DNA of 64,000 bases, taken from Streptomyces cellulosae. Its GTDB lineage: Bacteria; Actinomycetota; Actinomycetes; Streptomycetales; Streptomycetaceae. The DNA lies in the NCBI GenBank assembly GCA_014655195.1, contig BNBH01000024.1:38331-102330 (forward strand). Reading direction: 5' to 3'. A program made the translations under genes and the position numbers. Positions 43,523-54,826 of this stretch are shown here, in pieces. Every line of letters begins with the position of its first letter. Position 1 is the first letter of the stretch. The notes below the pieces were generated by a model. It saw only the letters and a list, made by a program, of their open reading frames with translations, was not told the origin of the DNA and ran no database searches.

Positions 43523-45111
43523 CGACCGACCACCGCACCACCGCCCTGCTGCTGTTCAGCGCCTTCGTCGCCGTCACCCTGATCATCACCACCTGGGTGA
43601 GCCGCCACCGCCAGGGCTCCGCCGAGGAGTTCTACGCGGGGAACCGTCTCTTCTCGCCGATGGAAAATGGTTTTGCCATCGCCGGCGACTACATGTCGGC
43701 CGCCTCCTTCCTCGGCATCTCCGGACTCATCGCCCTCGTCGGCTACGACGGGATGCTCTACTCGGTGGGCTTCCTCGTGGCCTGGCTGGTGGTGCTGTTC
43801 CTGGTCGCCGAACTGGTCCGCAACTGCGGCCGGTTCACCCTCGCCGACGTGGTCGCCGCCCGGATGCGCGAGCGGCCGGTGCGCATCGCCGCAGGCACCT
43901 CCTCCGTCGCCGTCTCCGTGCTGTACCTGGTGGCGCAGATGGTCGGTGCGGGCAGCCTCGTCGCGCTCCTCCTCGGCGGCACCGGCAAGACCGTACAGGC
44001 CTGGACCGTGGTCGGCGTCGGGGCGCTCATGGTGATCTACGTGTCGCTCGGCGGCATGCGCGCCACCACCTGGATCCAGATCGTGAAGGCGGTCCTGCTC
44101 CTCGGCGGCACCGTCACCCTCACCGTCCTCGTCCTGCTGCGCTTCCACGGGGACGTCAACCGCCTGCTGCACACCGCCGCCGAACGCAGCGGCCACGGCG
44201 ACGCGTTCCTCGCCCCCGGCCTCGCCTACGGCGGCGACTGGACCGCCCGCTTCGACTTCATCAGCCTCGGACTCGCCCTGGTCCTCGGCACGGCGGGCCT
44301 GCCGCACATCCTGTCCCGCTTCTACACCGTCCCCACCGCGCGCGCCGCCCGGCGGTCCGTGGTCTGGGCGATCGGCCTCATCGGCGGCTTCTACCTGATG
44401 ACCATCGTGCTGGGCTTCGGCGCCGCCGCCCTCATCGGCCCGGACGCCGTGCGCGCCTCGCACGCGTCGGGCAACACGGCGGTCCCGCTGCTCGCGCTCG
44501 ACCTGGGCGGCGGCGCGGGCACCACCGGCGGAACGGTCCTCTTCGCGGTCGTCGCCGCGGTCGCCTTCGCCACGATCCTCGCCGTGGTCGCCGGGATCAC
44601 CCTCGCTTCCTCGGCGTCCGTCGCCCACGACCTGTACGCCTCCGTGCGCCGCCCCGGCGGGAAGCCCCGCAGCGAGGTCGCCGTCGCGCGCGTCGCCGCC
44701 GTCGGCATCGGCGTGGTCGCGATCGCCCTCGGCCTGCTGGCCCGCGACCTCAACGTCGCGTTCCTCGTCGGCCTGGCCTTCGCCGTCGCCGCCTCCGCCA
44801 ACCTGCCCGTGCTGCTCTACTCGCTGTTCTGGCGCGGCTTCACCACCCGCGGCGCCGTGTGGTCGGTCTACGGCGGTCTGATCCCGGCGGTGGTGCTGGT
44901 GCTGCTGTCCCCGGTGGTGTCCGGAAGCCCCGACTCCCTGTTCCCCGGCGTCAACTTCCAGCTCTTTCCGCTGCAGAACCCGGGACTGGTCTCCATCCCG
45001 CTGGGCTTCCTCGCCGGCTGGCTCGGCACGGTCACCTCCGCCGAGGTTCCCGACGAGGCCCGCCACGCCGAAACCGAGGTGCGGTCACTGACGGGCGCGG
45101 GCGCGGCCTGA
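43519..45111 (+). CDS. Sodium:solute symporter, acetate/monocarboxylate type (ActP/MctC-like)
   Basis: The 530-residue protein shows about 13 TM helices of the SSS family. Characteristic segments are GNRLFSPMENGFAIAGDYMS, ASFLGISGLIALVGYDG, LVAQMVGAGSLVALLLGG and GLALVLGTAGLPHILSRFYT, which match acetate permease ActP and the MctC monocarboxylate carriers. It is expected to import short-chain acids such as acetate, propionate or pyruvate with sodium or protons. It is coupled to the DUF485 gene and faces a CitAB/DcuSR-type two-component system on the other strand, which probably regulates it. Confidence 0.92.
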   Translation: MTTDHRTTALLLFSAFVAVTLIITTWVSRHRQGSAEEFYAGNRLFSPMENGFAIAGDYMSAASFLGISGLIALVGYDGMLYSVGFLVAWLVVLFLVAELVRNCGRFTLADVVAARMRERPVRIAAGTSSVAVSVLYLVAQMVGAGSLVALLLGGTGKTVQAWTVVGVGALMVIYVSLGGMRATTWIQIVKAVLLLGGTVTLTVLVLLRFHGDVNRLLHTAAERSGHGDAFLAPGLAYGGDWTARFDFISLGLALVLGTAGLPHILSRFYTVPTARAARRSVVWAIGLIGGFYLMTIVLGFGAAALIGPDAVRASHASGNTAVPLLALDLGGGAGTTGGTVLFAVVAAVAFATILAVVAGITLASSASVAHDLYASVRRPGGKPRSEVAVARVAAVGIGVVAIALGLLARDLNVAFLVGLAFAVAASANLPVLLYSLFWRGFTTRGAVWSVYGGLIPAVVLVLLSPVVSGSPDSLFPGVNFQLFPLQNPGLVSIPLGFLAGWLGTVTSAEVPDEARHAETEVRSLTGAGAA

Positions 45112-45196
45112 CGGACGGCCGTCGCGGAGACGTACGGCGCGCGCATCCGTAGGGGAGGAGGGCACGGTTCCTTCCCCCGCCCCCACGAGCCGTGCC

Positions 45197-45877
45197 TCAG
45201 GCGCGGGTCGCCCACACGTAGCGGTGTTCCGGGCGGCCCGCGTCCCCGTAACGCAGGGTCAGCGTGGCTCGTCCCGTGCGTTCCAGGAGCTTCAGATAGC
45301 GCTGGGCGGTCTGCCGGCTCACCCCGGTGCGTTCGGCGATCTCCTGGGCCGACAGCGGCATTTCCGCGGCCGTCAGCGCCCGCCGTACGAGGTCCGCCGT
45401 GGTGGGGGAGTGCCCTTTCGGCAGCTGCGGCTCGGTCACCTCCGACAGAGCGCCGAAGATCCGGTCCACCTCCGCCTGCTCCGCCTCGCCGCCGCCGTCC
45501 AGGGTGCGGCGCAGCCGCGCGTACGCCTCCAGCTTGCCGCGCAGCCCCGCGAAGGCGAACGGCTTGACCAGGTACTGCAGCGCGCCGTGCCGCATCGCCG
45601 CCTGCACCGTCGCCACGTCCCGGGCCGCCGTCACCATGATCACGTCGGCCTGGTGGCCGCGCCGCCGCATCTCCCTCACGACGTCCAGACCCGTCTCGTC
45701 GGGCAGATAGTGGTCCATGAGGACGAGGTCCACCCGGGGCAGCGTCTCCACCCGCTCCAGCGCCTCGGCCGCGCTGTGCGCCGGGAGTACGGCGTGGAAG
45801 CCGGGCACCTTGTCGACGTAGGCCGCGTTGACCCGCGCCACCCGGACGTCGTCGTCCACGACCAGGACCTCGATCAC
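45197..45877 (-). CDS. Response regulator, CitB/DcuR type
   Basis: The 226-residue protein has a receiver domain starting MIEVLVVDDDVRVARV, with the phospho-acceptor Asp in VDLVLMDHYLPDETG and the Lys in LVKPFAFAGL. The output domain is a helix-turn-helix of the CitB/DcuR kind: PLSAQEIAERTGVSRQTAQR then YLKLLERTGRATLTLRYG. It overlaps the kinase gene by 4 bp, so the two are co-translated. It is convergent with the symporter operon, the most likely target. Confidence 0.93.
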   Translation of the reverse strand: MIEVLVVDDDVRVARVNAAYVDKVPGFHAVLPAHSAAEALERVETLPRVDLVLMDHYLPDETGLDVVREMRRRGHQADVIMVTAARDVATVQAAMRHGALQYLVKPFAFAGLRGKLEAYARLRRTLDGGGEAEQAEVDRIFGALSEVTEPQLPKGHSPTTADLVRRALTAAEMPLSAQEIAERTGVSRQTAQRYLKLLERTGRATLTLRYGDAGRPEHRYVWATRA

Positions 45878-47541
45878 CGTGTCTCCTCGGGTGCCTGGGA
45901 GGGGGCGCCCGTGAGGGCGGCCGTCGGCTCCGGCTCGGTCAGCGCCTCCGGCAGGACGACGGTGAACTCGGCGCCCCCGCCCGGCGCCTCGCCCACGCGC
46001 GCGTCGCCCCCGTGCCGGTGCGCGAGCCGGCGCACCAGCGGCAGCCCGATGCCCCGCTCACGGTGGCCGGGCGGCTCCTTGGTGGACCACCCCTCGGTGA
46101 AGATCAACTCCCGCTGCTCGGGCGGGACACCGGGACCCGTGTCGCGCACCACGAGCACCGCCGTACGCCCCTCCGCCCGCAACTCGACCTCCACGCGCGC
46201 GTCGGGCGTACCGGCGACGGCGTCCAGCGCGTTGTCCACGAGGTTGCCCACCACGGTCACCAGCCCGCGCGGATCGACCAGCCGGTCCGGCAGGCGGGAG
46301 CGGTCCGACAGCCGCAGCACCGCCCCGCGCTCGGCCGCCACCGTCGCCTTGCCCACCAGCAGCGCCGCCAGCAACGGATCCCGGATCCGCTCCGTGACCT
46401 GCTCCGACGTGACCCGGTGGTCGCCCACCACCTCGCCGACGAACTCCACCGCGTCCTCGTACATCTCCAGCTCCAGCAGCCCCAGCAGGGTGTGCATACG
46501 GTTGGCGTGCTCGTGGTCCTGGGCGCGCAGCGCGTCGATCAGCCCGCGCGTGGAGTCGAGCTCCCGGCCCAGCTGGTCCAGCTCGGTCCGGTCGCGCAGG
46601 GTGGCCACGGCGCCGCCGTCGTCGGTCGGCATCCGGTTCGCGACCAGCACCCGCTGCCCGCGGACCGTGAGCAGGTCGGTGCCGGACACCCGGCCCGCCA
46701 GCACGTCGGCCGTGCGTCCCGCACCCAGCGCCTCGTCCGGCGAGCTGCCCACCGCCTCCTCGCCGATGCCCAGCAGCCGCTGCGCCTCGTCGTTCAGCAG
46801 CCGGACGCGCCCGTGGCGGTCCAGGGCGACCACACCCTCCCGGATGCCGTGCAGCATCGCCTCGCGCTCCGCGAGCAGCGCGGCGATGTCGGAGAAGGCC
46901 AGGTCGCGGGTCTGCCGCTGGACCCGCCGGGAGATCAGCCAGGCCGCGAGCGCGCCCACCGCGAGGGCGCCGCCCGCGTAGGCGAGCAGCCCCGGGATGG
47001 CGTGGATCAGCCGCGCGCGGACGCTGTCGTACGCGATGCCGACCGAGACCGCGCCGATCACCTCGCCGTCCGCGTCCCGCAACGGCACCTTGCCCCGCGC
47101 GGAACGGCCCAGGGTGCCCTCGTCGATCTCCATGACCTCCCGTCCGGCCAGCGCCTGGCCGGGGTCGGTCGACACCAGGCCGCCGATCCGCTCCGGGTCG
47201 GTGTGCGACCAGCGCACGCCCCGCCGGTCCAGCACCACCACGTACTCCGCCCCGGTGGCCCGCCGGATCCGCTCCGTCTCCCGCTGCACCGGCCCGTCGG
47301 GCGTGGGCTCGGTGGCGCGCAGGTCCTCGGCGATCTGCGGCTGCTGGGCGGTGGTCTGCGCGATCGCCAGGGCGCGGCGCATCGCCTGGTCGTCCAGCTG
47401 CTCGCCGAGCGGCGCGAGGAACAGTCCGGTCGCCAGCACGGCGACGCCCGCGGCGATCGCCACCTGCATCAGCAGCACCTGGGAGAACACCCGCCGCGGC
47501 AGGCCGAGGCGCAGACGGCGAGCGGGGGTCGTGGGGGTCAT
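45874..47541 (-). CDS. Sensor histidine kinase, CitA/DcuS type
   Basis: The 555-residue protein has a first TM helix (VFSQVLLMQVAIAAGVAVLA), an extracytoplasmic PAS-like (sCache) sensor with VVVLDRRGVRWSHTDPERIG, a second TM helix near AIPGLLAYAGGALAVGALAA, a cytoplasmic PAS domain (VVALDRHGRVRLLNDEAQRL), and a kinase core of the SpoOB-alpha type with phospho-His in DHEHANRMHTLLGLLELEM. ATP-binding motifs are VGNLVDNALDA and DTGPGVPPEQRELIF. The class senses di- and tricarboxylates or related acids. It ends in a flexible Pro/Glu tail. Confidence 0.94.
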   Translation of the reverse strand: MTPTTPARRLRLGLPRRVFSQVLLMQVAIAAGVAVLATGLFLAPLGEQLDDQAMRRALAIAQTTAQQPQIAEDLRATEPTPDGPVQRETERIRRATGAEYVVVLDRRGVRWSHTDPERIGGLVSTDPGQALAGREVMEIDEGTLGRSARGKVPLRDADGEVIGAVSVGIAYDSVRARLIHAIPGLLAYAGGALAVGALAAWLISRRVQRQTRDLAFSDIAALLAEREAMLHGIREGVVALDRHGRVRLLNDEAQRLLGIGEEAVGSSPDEALGAGRTADVLAGRVSGTDLLTVRGQRVLVANRMPTDDGGAVATLRDRTELDQLGRELDSTRGLIDALRAQDHEHANRMHTLLGLLELEMYEDAVEFVGEVVGDHRVTSEQVTERIRDPLLAALLVGKATVAAERGAVLRLSDRSRLPDRLVDPRGLVTVVGNLVDNALDAVAGTPDARVEVELRAEGRTAVLVVRDTGPGVPPEQRELIFTEGWSTKEPPGHRERGIGLPLVRRLAHRHGGDARVGEAPGGGAEFTVVLPEALTEPEPTAALTGAPSQAPEETR

Positions 47542-47604
47542 GCCCCGACGGTACGTGGGGGAGGCGGGGGCGCCGTAGGGGGTGTGACGTGCTTCTCGCG
47601 CGGG

Positions 47605-48546
47605 TCAGCCGGCCATGGCGGCGGGGGTGAGGGCCCGGACGTCGACGACGTCCATCCGCGCGGGCGAGCCGAGGGGCGAGCCGCAGCTCTCGGGGCGGGG
47701 CGGCTGGGAGGTGCCCTGAGCCACGTCGACGCGCCAGCGCCGGCCGTCGACGTGGGCGACGGTCACCGTCCAGTGGGGCGCGGCGCCCTCGGTCCGTACG
47801 ACGCTCAGCGCCTCGGCGGCGTCCTCGCGCACGGCGCGCCGTACGGCCAGTTCGGCCGCCTGACCGGGCCGCTCCCAGGCGGAGGCGCCCCGGCATCCGT
47901 CGGTGACGATCCGCCCCTCCCGCACGCCGCACAGCACCTCCTTCACCGCGTGCGCCTCGGCCCGCCCGTAGGCGTAGCCGTACGGCAGCACCAGCACGGT
48001 GGGGGAGAAGCGGTGACCGCCGAGGTGGGTGACCTCCCAGACGCCCTCGACACCGGAGGACGCCAGCTCGGCCGCGAGGGGCCTGCCGAGCAGGGCGCAG
48101 CAGCGGTCACGCTTGCCGTTGGTGCACACGAGGGCGAGGGGGTCGCCGTCGTGAGGCGCGCCGCCCAGCGCCGCGTCGAAGCTCGCGGCGTCGCCGCGGC
48201 CGAGGCCCGGGAAGTCGAGGTCGAGCAGGCGCGCGGGGTCGGTGGCGGTCGCGGAGTGCAGCCGGACGTTGCCCGGGACGGTGTGGGCGACGTACACGCG
48301 GCGCGTGGCGGGCATCCGGCTGTCGGCGTGGCGTCCGGGGCGCCTGATGAGGGCGATGCGCACGCCGGTGCCCTTGGCGGCGGCCTCCAGGGCGCGGCCC
48401 AGGGCGGGGTCGAGATGGCTGGACGTGAGCGCCTTGGCACCCCACGGGCCGGGCTGCTCCAGCAGAACCCAGGTCCGCGCGGTGGCCGCGGTCCCCGCGA
48501 CGGGCTCGTGAAGCGCGCGGGAGAGGGTTGAGCACGTGCTACTCAC
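47605..48546 (-). CDS. Sucrase/ferredoxin-like family protein, iron-box controlled
   Basis: The 313-residue protein has a thioredoxin-like ferredoxin fold: ARTWVLLEQPGPWGAKAL near the start and CTNGKRDRCCALLGRPLAAEL with HLGGHRFSPTVLVLPYG downstream, where Cys residues of CTNGKRDRCC and the HLGGH motif match the sucrase/ferredoxin-like family (PF06999). The name is historic; no sucrase activity is expected, and a redox role with an Fe-S cluster is more likely. The GTG at 48546 directly abuts an iron box, and a TAGGCT -10 would start transcription at the GTG, so the mRNA may be leaderless. Low iron should raise expression. Confidence 0.85.
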   Translation of the reverse strand: MSSTCSTLSRALHEPVAGTAATARTWVLLEQPGPWGAKALTSSHLDPALGRALEAAAKGTGVRIALIRRPGRHADSRMPATRRVYVAHTVPGNVRLHSATATDPARLLDLDFPGLGRGDAASFDAALGGAPHDGDPLALVCTNGKRDRCCALLGRPLAAELASSGVEGVWEVTHLGGHRFSPTVLVLPYGYAYGRAEAHAVKEVLCGVREGRIVTDGCRGASAWERPGQAAELAVRRAVREDAAEALSVVRTEGAAPHWTVTVAHVDGRRWRVDVAQGTSQPPRPESCGSPLGSPARMDVVDVRALTPAAMAG

Positions 48547-48565
48547 ACAGGTGAGCCTAACCTGA
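48547..48565 (-). promoter_or_regulatory. DmdR1/IdeR iron box overlapping the -10 of the sucrase/ferredoxin-like gene
   Basis: Read on the minus strand TCAGGTTAGGCTCACCTGT matches the Streptomyces iron box TTAGGTTAGGCTCACCTAA at 16 of 19 bases. TAGGCT within it fits a -10, and the distance to the GTG (7 nt) places the transcript start on the start codon. DmdR1 with iron would block polymerase here. Confidence 0.85.
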
Positions 48566-48753
48566 GTTGAGGTGCGGTGCCTTGCCGGGCGCGTCCGTGT
48601 ACATGTCCGCGGCCCGGCACTGCGTCTGTGCCGGGCCGTACGAAGGTCTGATGAGCAGGGGGTCGCCTGCGTTGTCGGGGCTGCCCCGTCTGTCGGTGCG
48701 TACAGGGCGGTTGAGGCGAAGCCGGGGTGGGCTCGCTGCCCGGGCCTCCTCGG

Positions 48754-48990
48754 TCAGGCGTCCGGGATGTCCGCCTTGGCGCGGAGGAGCGTCTCTCTGG
48801 AGATGACCACGATGCGTTCGTAGTCGGCACGTCCGGCATCGGGGGGGAGTTGGTCGTCCAGGTCTGCTGTGGCCTCTGTGCCGATCACGGCGAAATTGCC
48901 ATCACTGAGTTCGAAGATGTCAGGACACGTCTGCCCGCTGACACTGCCGCGCTCCCGGGGCGAGGCCCCGATTCGACGCACGATCTTCAA
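48754..48990 (-). CDS. Small hypothetical protein of the accessory patch
   Basis: The 78-residue protein contains RRIGASPRERGS, CPDIFELSDGNFAVIGTEAT and ADYERIVVISRETLLRAKAD. I recall small Streptomyces proteins with this SDGxFAVIGTEAT motif next to helix-turn-helix/DUF6879 pairs, but no such partner is here. I choose the TTG at 48990 because AGGA sits 6 nt upstream and homologues start near this point; an ATG at 49092 or a GTG at 49104 in the same frame would add a low-complexity N-tail. Function unknown. Confidence 0.6.
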   Translation of the reverse strand: MKIVRRIGASPRERGSVSGQTCPDIFELSDGNFAVIGTEATADLDDQLPPDAGRADYERIVVISRETLLRAKADIPDA

Positions 48991-49087
48991 GTCCGTTCCT
49001 ATCCGTTCCTGAGGTGGACCGAGGGACGGGCCGCCGTGTGCGCCGCGCGCCGTTTCGGCTGATGGCCTGGACATGCGTTCAGCGAAA

Positions 49088-49117
49088 CTCATGAGTGGGC
49101 CCACTGATACTCATGAG
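49088..49117. repeat. Nested palindromes: two CTCATGAG sites around GTGGGCCCAC
   Basis: CTCATGAG (49088-49095) and CTCATGAG (49110-49117) are both self-complementary and flank GTGGGCCCAC (49095-49104), also a palindrome. The block lies upstream of the small hypothetical gene and could be an operator. Confidence 0.5.
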
Positions 49118-49469
49118 AGGCCGCTGACCGCTGTAAGGGAGGCAGCCCCACGCAATGACGAATTGCCGCCCACAGAACGATGTTTCCCTGCGGCGGCAGG
49201 GGGAAGACTACAGGGCTGGGATGACTGCCGCGCACGTCGTCGCAAGCTTCCGTCGTCGCCGCGGGGCAAGATCACACTGATGGGCTGTTCCGCTCGGCCG
49301 GTCGGCCCAGGAGCGTGGCCGCTGGACGGCCACGAGTTCTCGTGGGCGCACGGATCGTCCGGCGCACCCGTCCTCATGGCTGCACCAACGATCGCCGGAT
49401 CGCCGTCACAGGGCCTCGCACCGGCCCGCTCGCGCTTGCCGCTTGTGCACGGAATGTGGCCCGTGATGT
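49118..49469. other. Gene-free stretch in the accessory patch
   Basis: No open frame here has a convincing product or ribosome site. GC content and codon bias look lower than in the flanking core genes, in keeping with decayed or recently acquired DNA. No repeat or terminator noticed. Confidence 0.35.
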
Positions 49470-50075
49470 TCAGGCGACGGATGGACGCCTTGGATCGGTC
49501 GGCACGATCGCGTGCTCGTCGAACAGTCGTTCAAGGGCGTTGTGGCCGTGCTCACGCCGGTATGCCGTCTCGGCTGCGGTGACCGGCAGGGCCCGGAGGA
49601 TGCGGGCGTGGCCATCCGGCAGCGGGCAGTGCTCCAGGTCGGGGCCGTGCGGGTAGGGAAGGCTGATCAGCAGGTGGTCGCAGTGCGACCCGGGCAACCA
49701 CGGTTCTCCGACGGGAAGGCTGTGCTCGAGACCGAGGTGATGATCGGCGTGGTAGTAGGCGGTCGAGCCCAGGAGATCAGCGAAGCGTTCGTCACGGACA
49801 GGAGCGGTGAGGACGAATTCGAGGCCGCGGGCGTCCGCCTCAACCGTGGACCAGCAGCCGGCGGTGATGTGGGCCCAGCTGACGGCACGCGGCCCTGGGC
49901 TGACGGTGAGGATCCTCAGGCCAGGAACCGCTTCCCTCCGCCCGGGTCCCAGGTCGTCATCGCTGACCGTGACCGTATGGCCGATGAAGAAACTGCGAAC
50001 GTGGGCCTCGACGCCTGCTGTCGCTCGTCGGCTGCGCGCGGTCTCGAACGAGGTGCGCAGCTTCTCACGCCTGAC
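49470..50075 (-). pseudogene. Suppressor-of-fused (SUFU) domain protein, 5'-truncated remnant
   Basis: The open frame between a TGA at 50076-50078 and the TGA at 49470 encodes about 201 residues with a nearly full SUFU-like domain: GLRILTVSPGPRAVSWAHIT, AGCWSTVEADARGLEFVLTA, STAYYHADHHLGLEHSLPVG, PWLPGSHCDHLLISLPYPHG, ALPVTAAETAYRREHG and FDEHAIVPTDPRRPSV. No ATG or GTG occurs in frame before the domain; the first usable codon is a TTG at 49697, which would leave only 75 residues. The gene has therefore lost its start. The frame itself shows no internal stop, so the loss may be recent. Confidence 0.7.
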
Positions 50076-50300
50076 TCAGGTGTCCTGGCTGTGCGGCCGC
50101 AGATGGGTTCAGCCGGCTGACGGGCTCCTCGGCTCGGGCTTGGGTACAGGCGAGGCAGTGGCACCTCGATGAGTGCGCGGGTGCCGCCCCGCTCGCGAGC
50201 GTCGCCGGCTGGCCCTCTCCCGACGACAGGCCTCACCCGAGCACCAGTGACCCCCGCGCCACGGTGGCGGTTCCCTTGCACGAACGTTCTCAACTGTTGG

Positions 50301-50840
50301 TTACGGGGCAGCCTCTGGTCCCTCTTCCGGCAGGGGAGAGCCGACGACCCACCACTCCTCACGGTCGTCGTCCGAGTCCTCCAGGAAGGCGTTCATCTCG
50401 GCGACCAGCGAGTCCACCAGGGCACCCAGCATGGCCTCCTGGGATGAAGGGGGGAGGCTCTCGCGATGATGCCGGGTGGCCGCCCAGTACTCGCGGAAGA
50501 TTTTGTTCCGGCAGATCACCCGGAGGTGACCGTAGAGTCCGGCCAGCGTCACCGCCCCGATCCGGTGGTAGTACAAAGCGTTGACGTACAGGGCATTGGC
50601 GAAGAGGAACTGTCGTTGCTTCTCGGGCGGCACGTCCGTCTCGTAGGTGTCCAGGACGGCGGCCAGCGCTGGATCGGACATGGCCTTGCACAGCAGTTGG
50701 AAGTGCAGCCGGTGCTGTTCGGCGAGAGCGGCGCGCTTACGCTGTCGCGCGCCTCGCTTCGCTACCGAGCTCGCGGTGAGCGCGAGGTGGGACCAAGCGG
50801 CGGAGCCGAGCTGTCGCAGGCCGGATATCTGTGTGGCCAT
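50301..50840 (-). CDS. DUF6082 family protein
   Basis: The 179-residue protein begins MATQISGLRQLGSAAWSHLA and contains QRKRAALAEQHRLHFQLLCK, ALAAVLDTYE, KQRQFLFANALYVNALYYHR and FREYWAATRHHRES, with an acidic C-tail (EDSDDDREEWWVV). This matches the Streptomyces DUF6082 family, helical proteins of unknown role that are variable between strains. ATG 50840 has GGGGGT 7 nt upstream. It stands alone in the gene-poor accessory patch, and codon use looks somewhat less biased than in neighbouring core genes. Confidence 0.75.
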   Translation of the reverse strand: MATQISGLRQLGSAAWSHLALTASSVAKRGARQRKRAALAEQHRLHFQLLCKAMSDPALAAVLDTYETDVPPEKQRQFLFANALYVNALYYHRIGAVTLAGLYGHLRVICRNKIFREYWAATRHHRESLPPSSQEAMLGALVDSLVAEMNAFLEDSDDDREEWWVVGSPLPEEGPEAAP

Positions 50841-51160
50841 GTCAAATACCCCCGATCAGGCCGCCGTCCGCCGGTCGTCGGGTGGTGGGTCGACTTCAGG
50901 GAACCGGCGAGCGGTGGGCGGCGCTTGCCGCCTTCCAGGGTGCCGAGCGGCTCTGATCGGCGGGAAGGCGGAGAGGAGGCGCACGGAGGGAAGCGAGGGT
51001 CGCACAATCCGGCGCCTTGCCAAAACGTCTGCCCCGCGAATGCTGCTAACAATCGTTCACTTCAGGGTCGTTACGGGTACTCGTATCCTGGACCGTCAGT
51101 CGTTCGTCCGTGCGCACGCCGTCAGCGAGCCGGTGTGCGCACAGGTGTGAGAGGGGTCGT
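50841..51160. other. Divergent gap before the cobW gene
   Basis: The 320-bp gap must hold the cobW promoter. TTCAGG (51061) and TATCCT (51084) are 17 bp apart and could be one, though both are weak. No Zur box (TGaaAATgaTTTTCA type) is convincing. Confidence 0.35.
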
Positions 51161-52215
51161 GTGTCGGAGCGGAGCAGCGGGCGGCAGATTCCGGTGGTCG
51201 TGCTGGCCGGATTCCTCGGCTCGGGAAAGACCACCCTGCTCAACCACCTCCTCCACCGCAGCGGCGGCAGCCGTATCGGGGCATTGGTGAACGACTTCGG
51301 GGCCGTCGAGATCGACGCCATGGCGGTCGCGGGCGCCCTCGGCGACTCGACCGTTTCACTCGGCAACGGCTGCCTCTGCTGTGCCGTGGACGCCAGTGAA
51401 CTCGACGAGTACCTCGAGCGGCTCGCCCGCCCCTCCGCCGGCATCGACGTCATCGTCATCGAGGCGAGCGGTCTCGCCGAGCCGCAGGAGCTCGTCCGCA
51501 TGGTGCTCGCCAGCGAGCTGCCCGACATCGTCTACGGGGGCCTCGTGGAGGTCGTGGACGCCGCCGAGTTCGACGAGACCAGGGCCGCGCACCCCGGCAT
51601 CGACCGGCATCTGGCGCTCGCCGACCTCGTGGTCGTCAACAAGATCGACCGGGTGGAGGATCCGGAACCCGTGCTGAAGACGGTTCGGGACCTCGTCGAC
51701 CGTGCTGCCGTGGTGCCCGCCACGCACGGCCGGGTCGACCCGGAGTTCCTCTTCGACTGCCGACCGAGCGAGGAGCGCGTCGGGCAGTTGTCCTTCGACG
51801 ATCTCCATCGGGACGACGACCCCGAGCAGGAGCATCACGACCATCTGCACGCCGGCTACGACACCCTCTCCTTCGTGTCCGAGCAGCCGCTCGACCCCCG
51901 CCGCCTCATCGCCTTCCTCGACAGCCGGCCCGCCGGGCTCTACCGCATCAAGGGGTACGTCGACTTCGGCCCCTACGACGTCCGCAACCGGTACGCCGTG
52001 CACGCCGTCGGCCGGTTCCTGCGCTTCTACCCGGAACCGTGGCCGGCCGGCGCCGGGCGGGCGACGCAGCTCGTGCTGATCGGGACCGGCCTCGACACCG
52101 GCGCCCTGCGCACCGAGCTGGACGCGTGTGTGGGCGACGGCGCCCCACACACCGACGACGAGGCCGGCATGTGGGGCGTCCTGCGCTACGTCCAGGAGGC
52201 CGAGGACCCCGAGGC

Positions 52216-52219
<4 letters not shown>
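51161..52219 (+). CDS. CobW/G3E-family GTPase (COG0523 metal chaperone)
   Basis: The 352-residue protein has Walker A GFLGSGKTTLL from residue 17, the metal-binding CLCC at 71-74 (GNGCLCCAV), the E-rich switch IVIEASGLAEPQELV and guanine motif NKID. A His-rich loop (EQEHHDHLHAGYD) in the C-domain also fits a zinc or cobalt handler. COG0523 proteins deliver metals, often zinc, to target enzymes. The GTG at 51161 has GAGGGG upstream. Its TAG stop overlaps the parC stop: the four bases CTAG end both convergent genes. Confidence 0.92.
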
Positions 52220-54669
<2,450 letters not shown>

Positions 54670-54826
54670 CGCTGCCGGCTCCTTGCTGAAGCGTGGGACG
54701 GGATCTGACGCGGACCATTGTGGACCTTCGCACTGACAGGGCGGGACCAGGACCCGGGTCCTGCTGCCCGGTTCGGCGCGGGTACGGCGGCGCGAGCAGG
54801 CTACGCGGCTCCGTCGCCGCGCACTT

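Noticed and set aside
49111..49377. 88-residue minus-strand open frame in the accessory patch
   Set aside because: No domain, no ribosome site and Ser/Arg/Pro-rich random composition.
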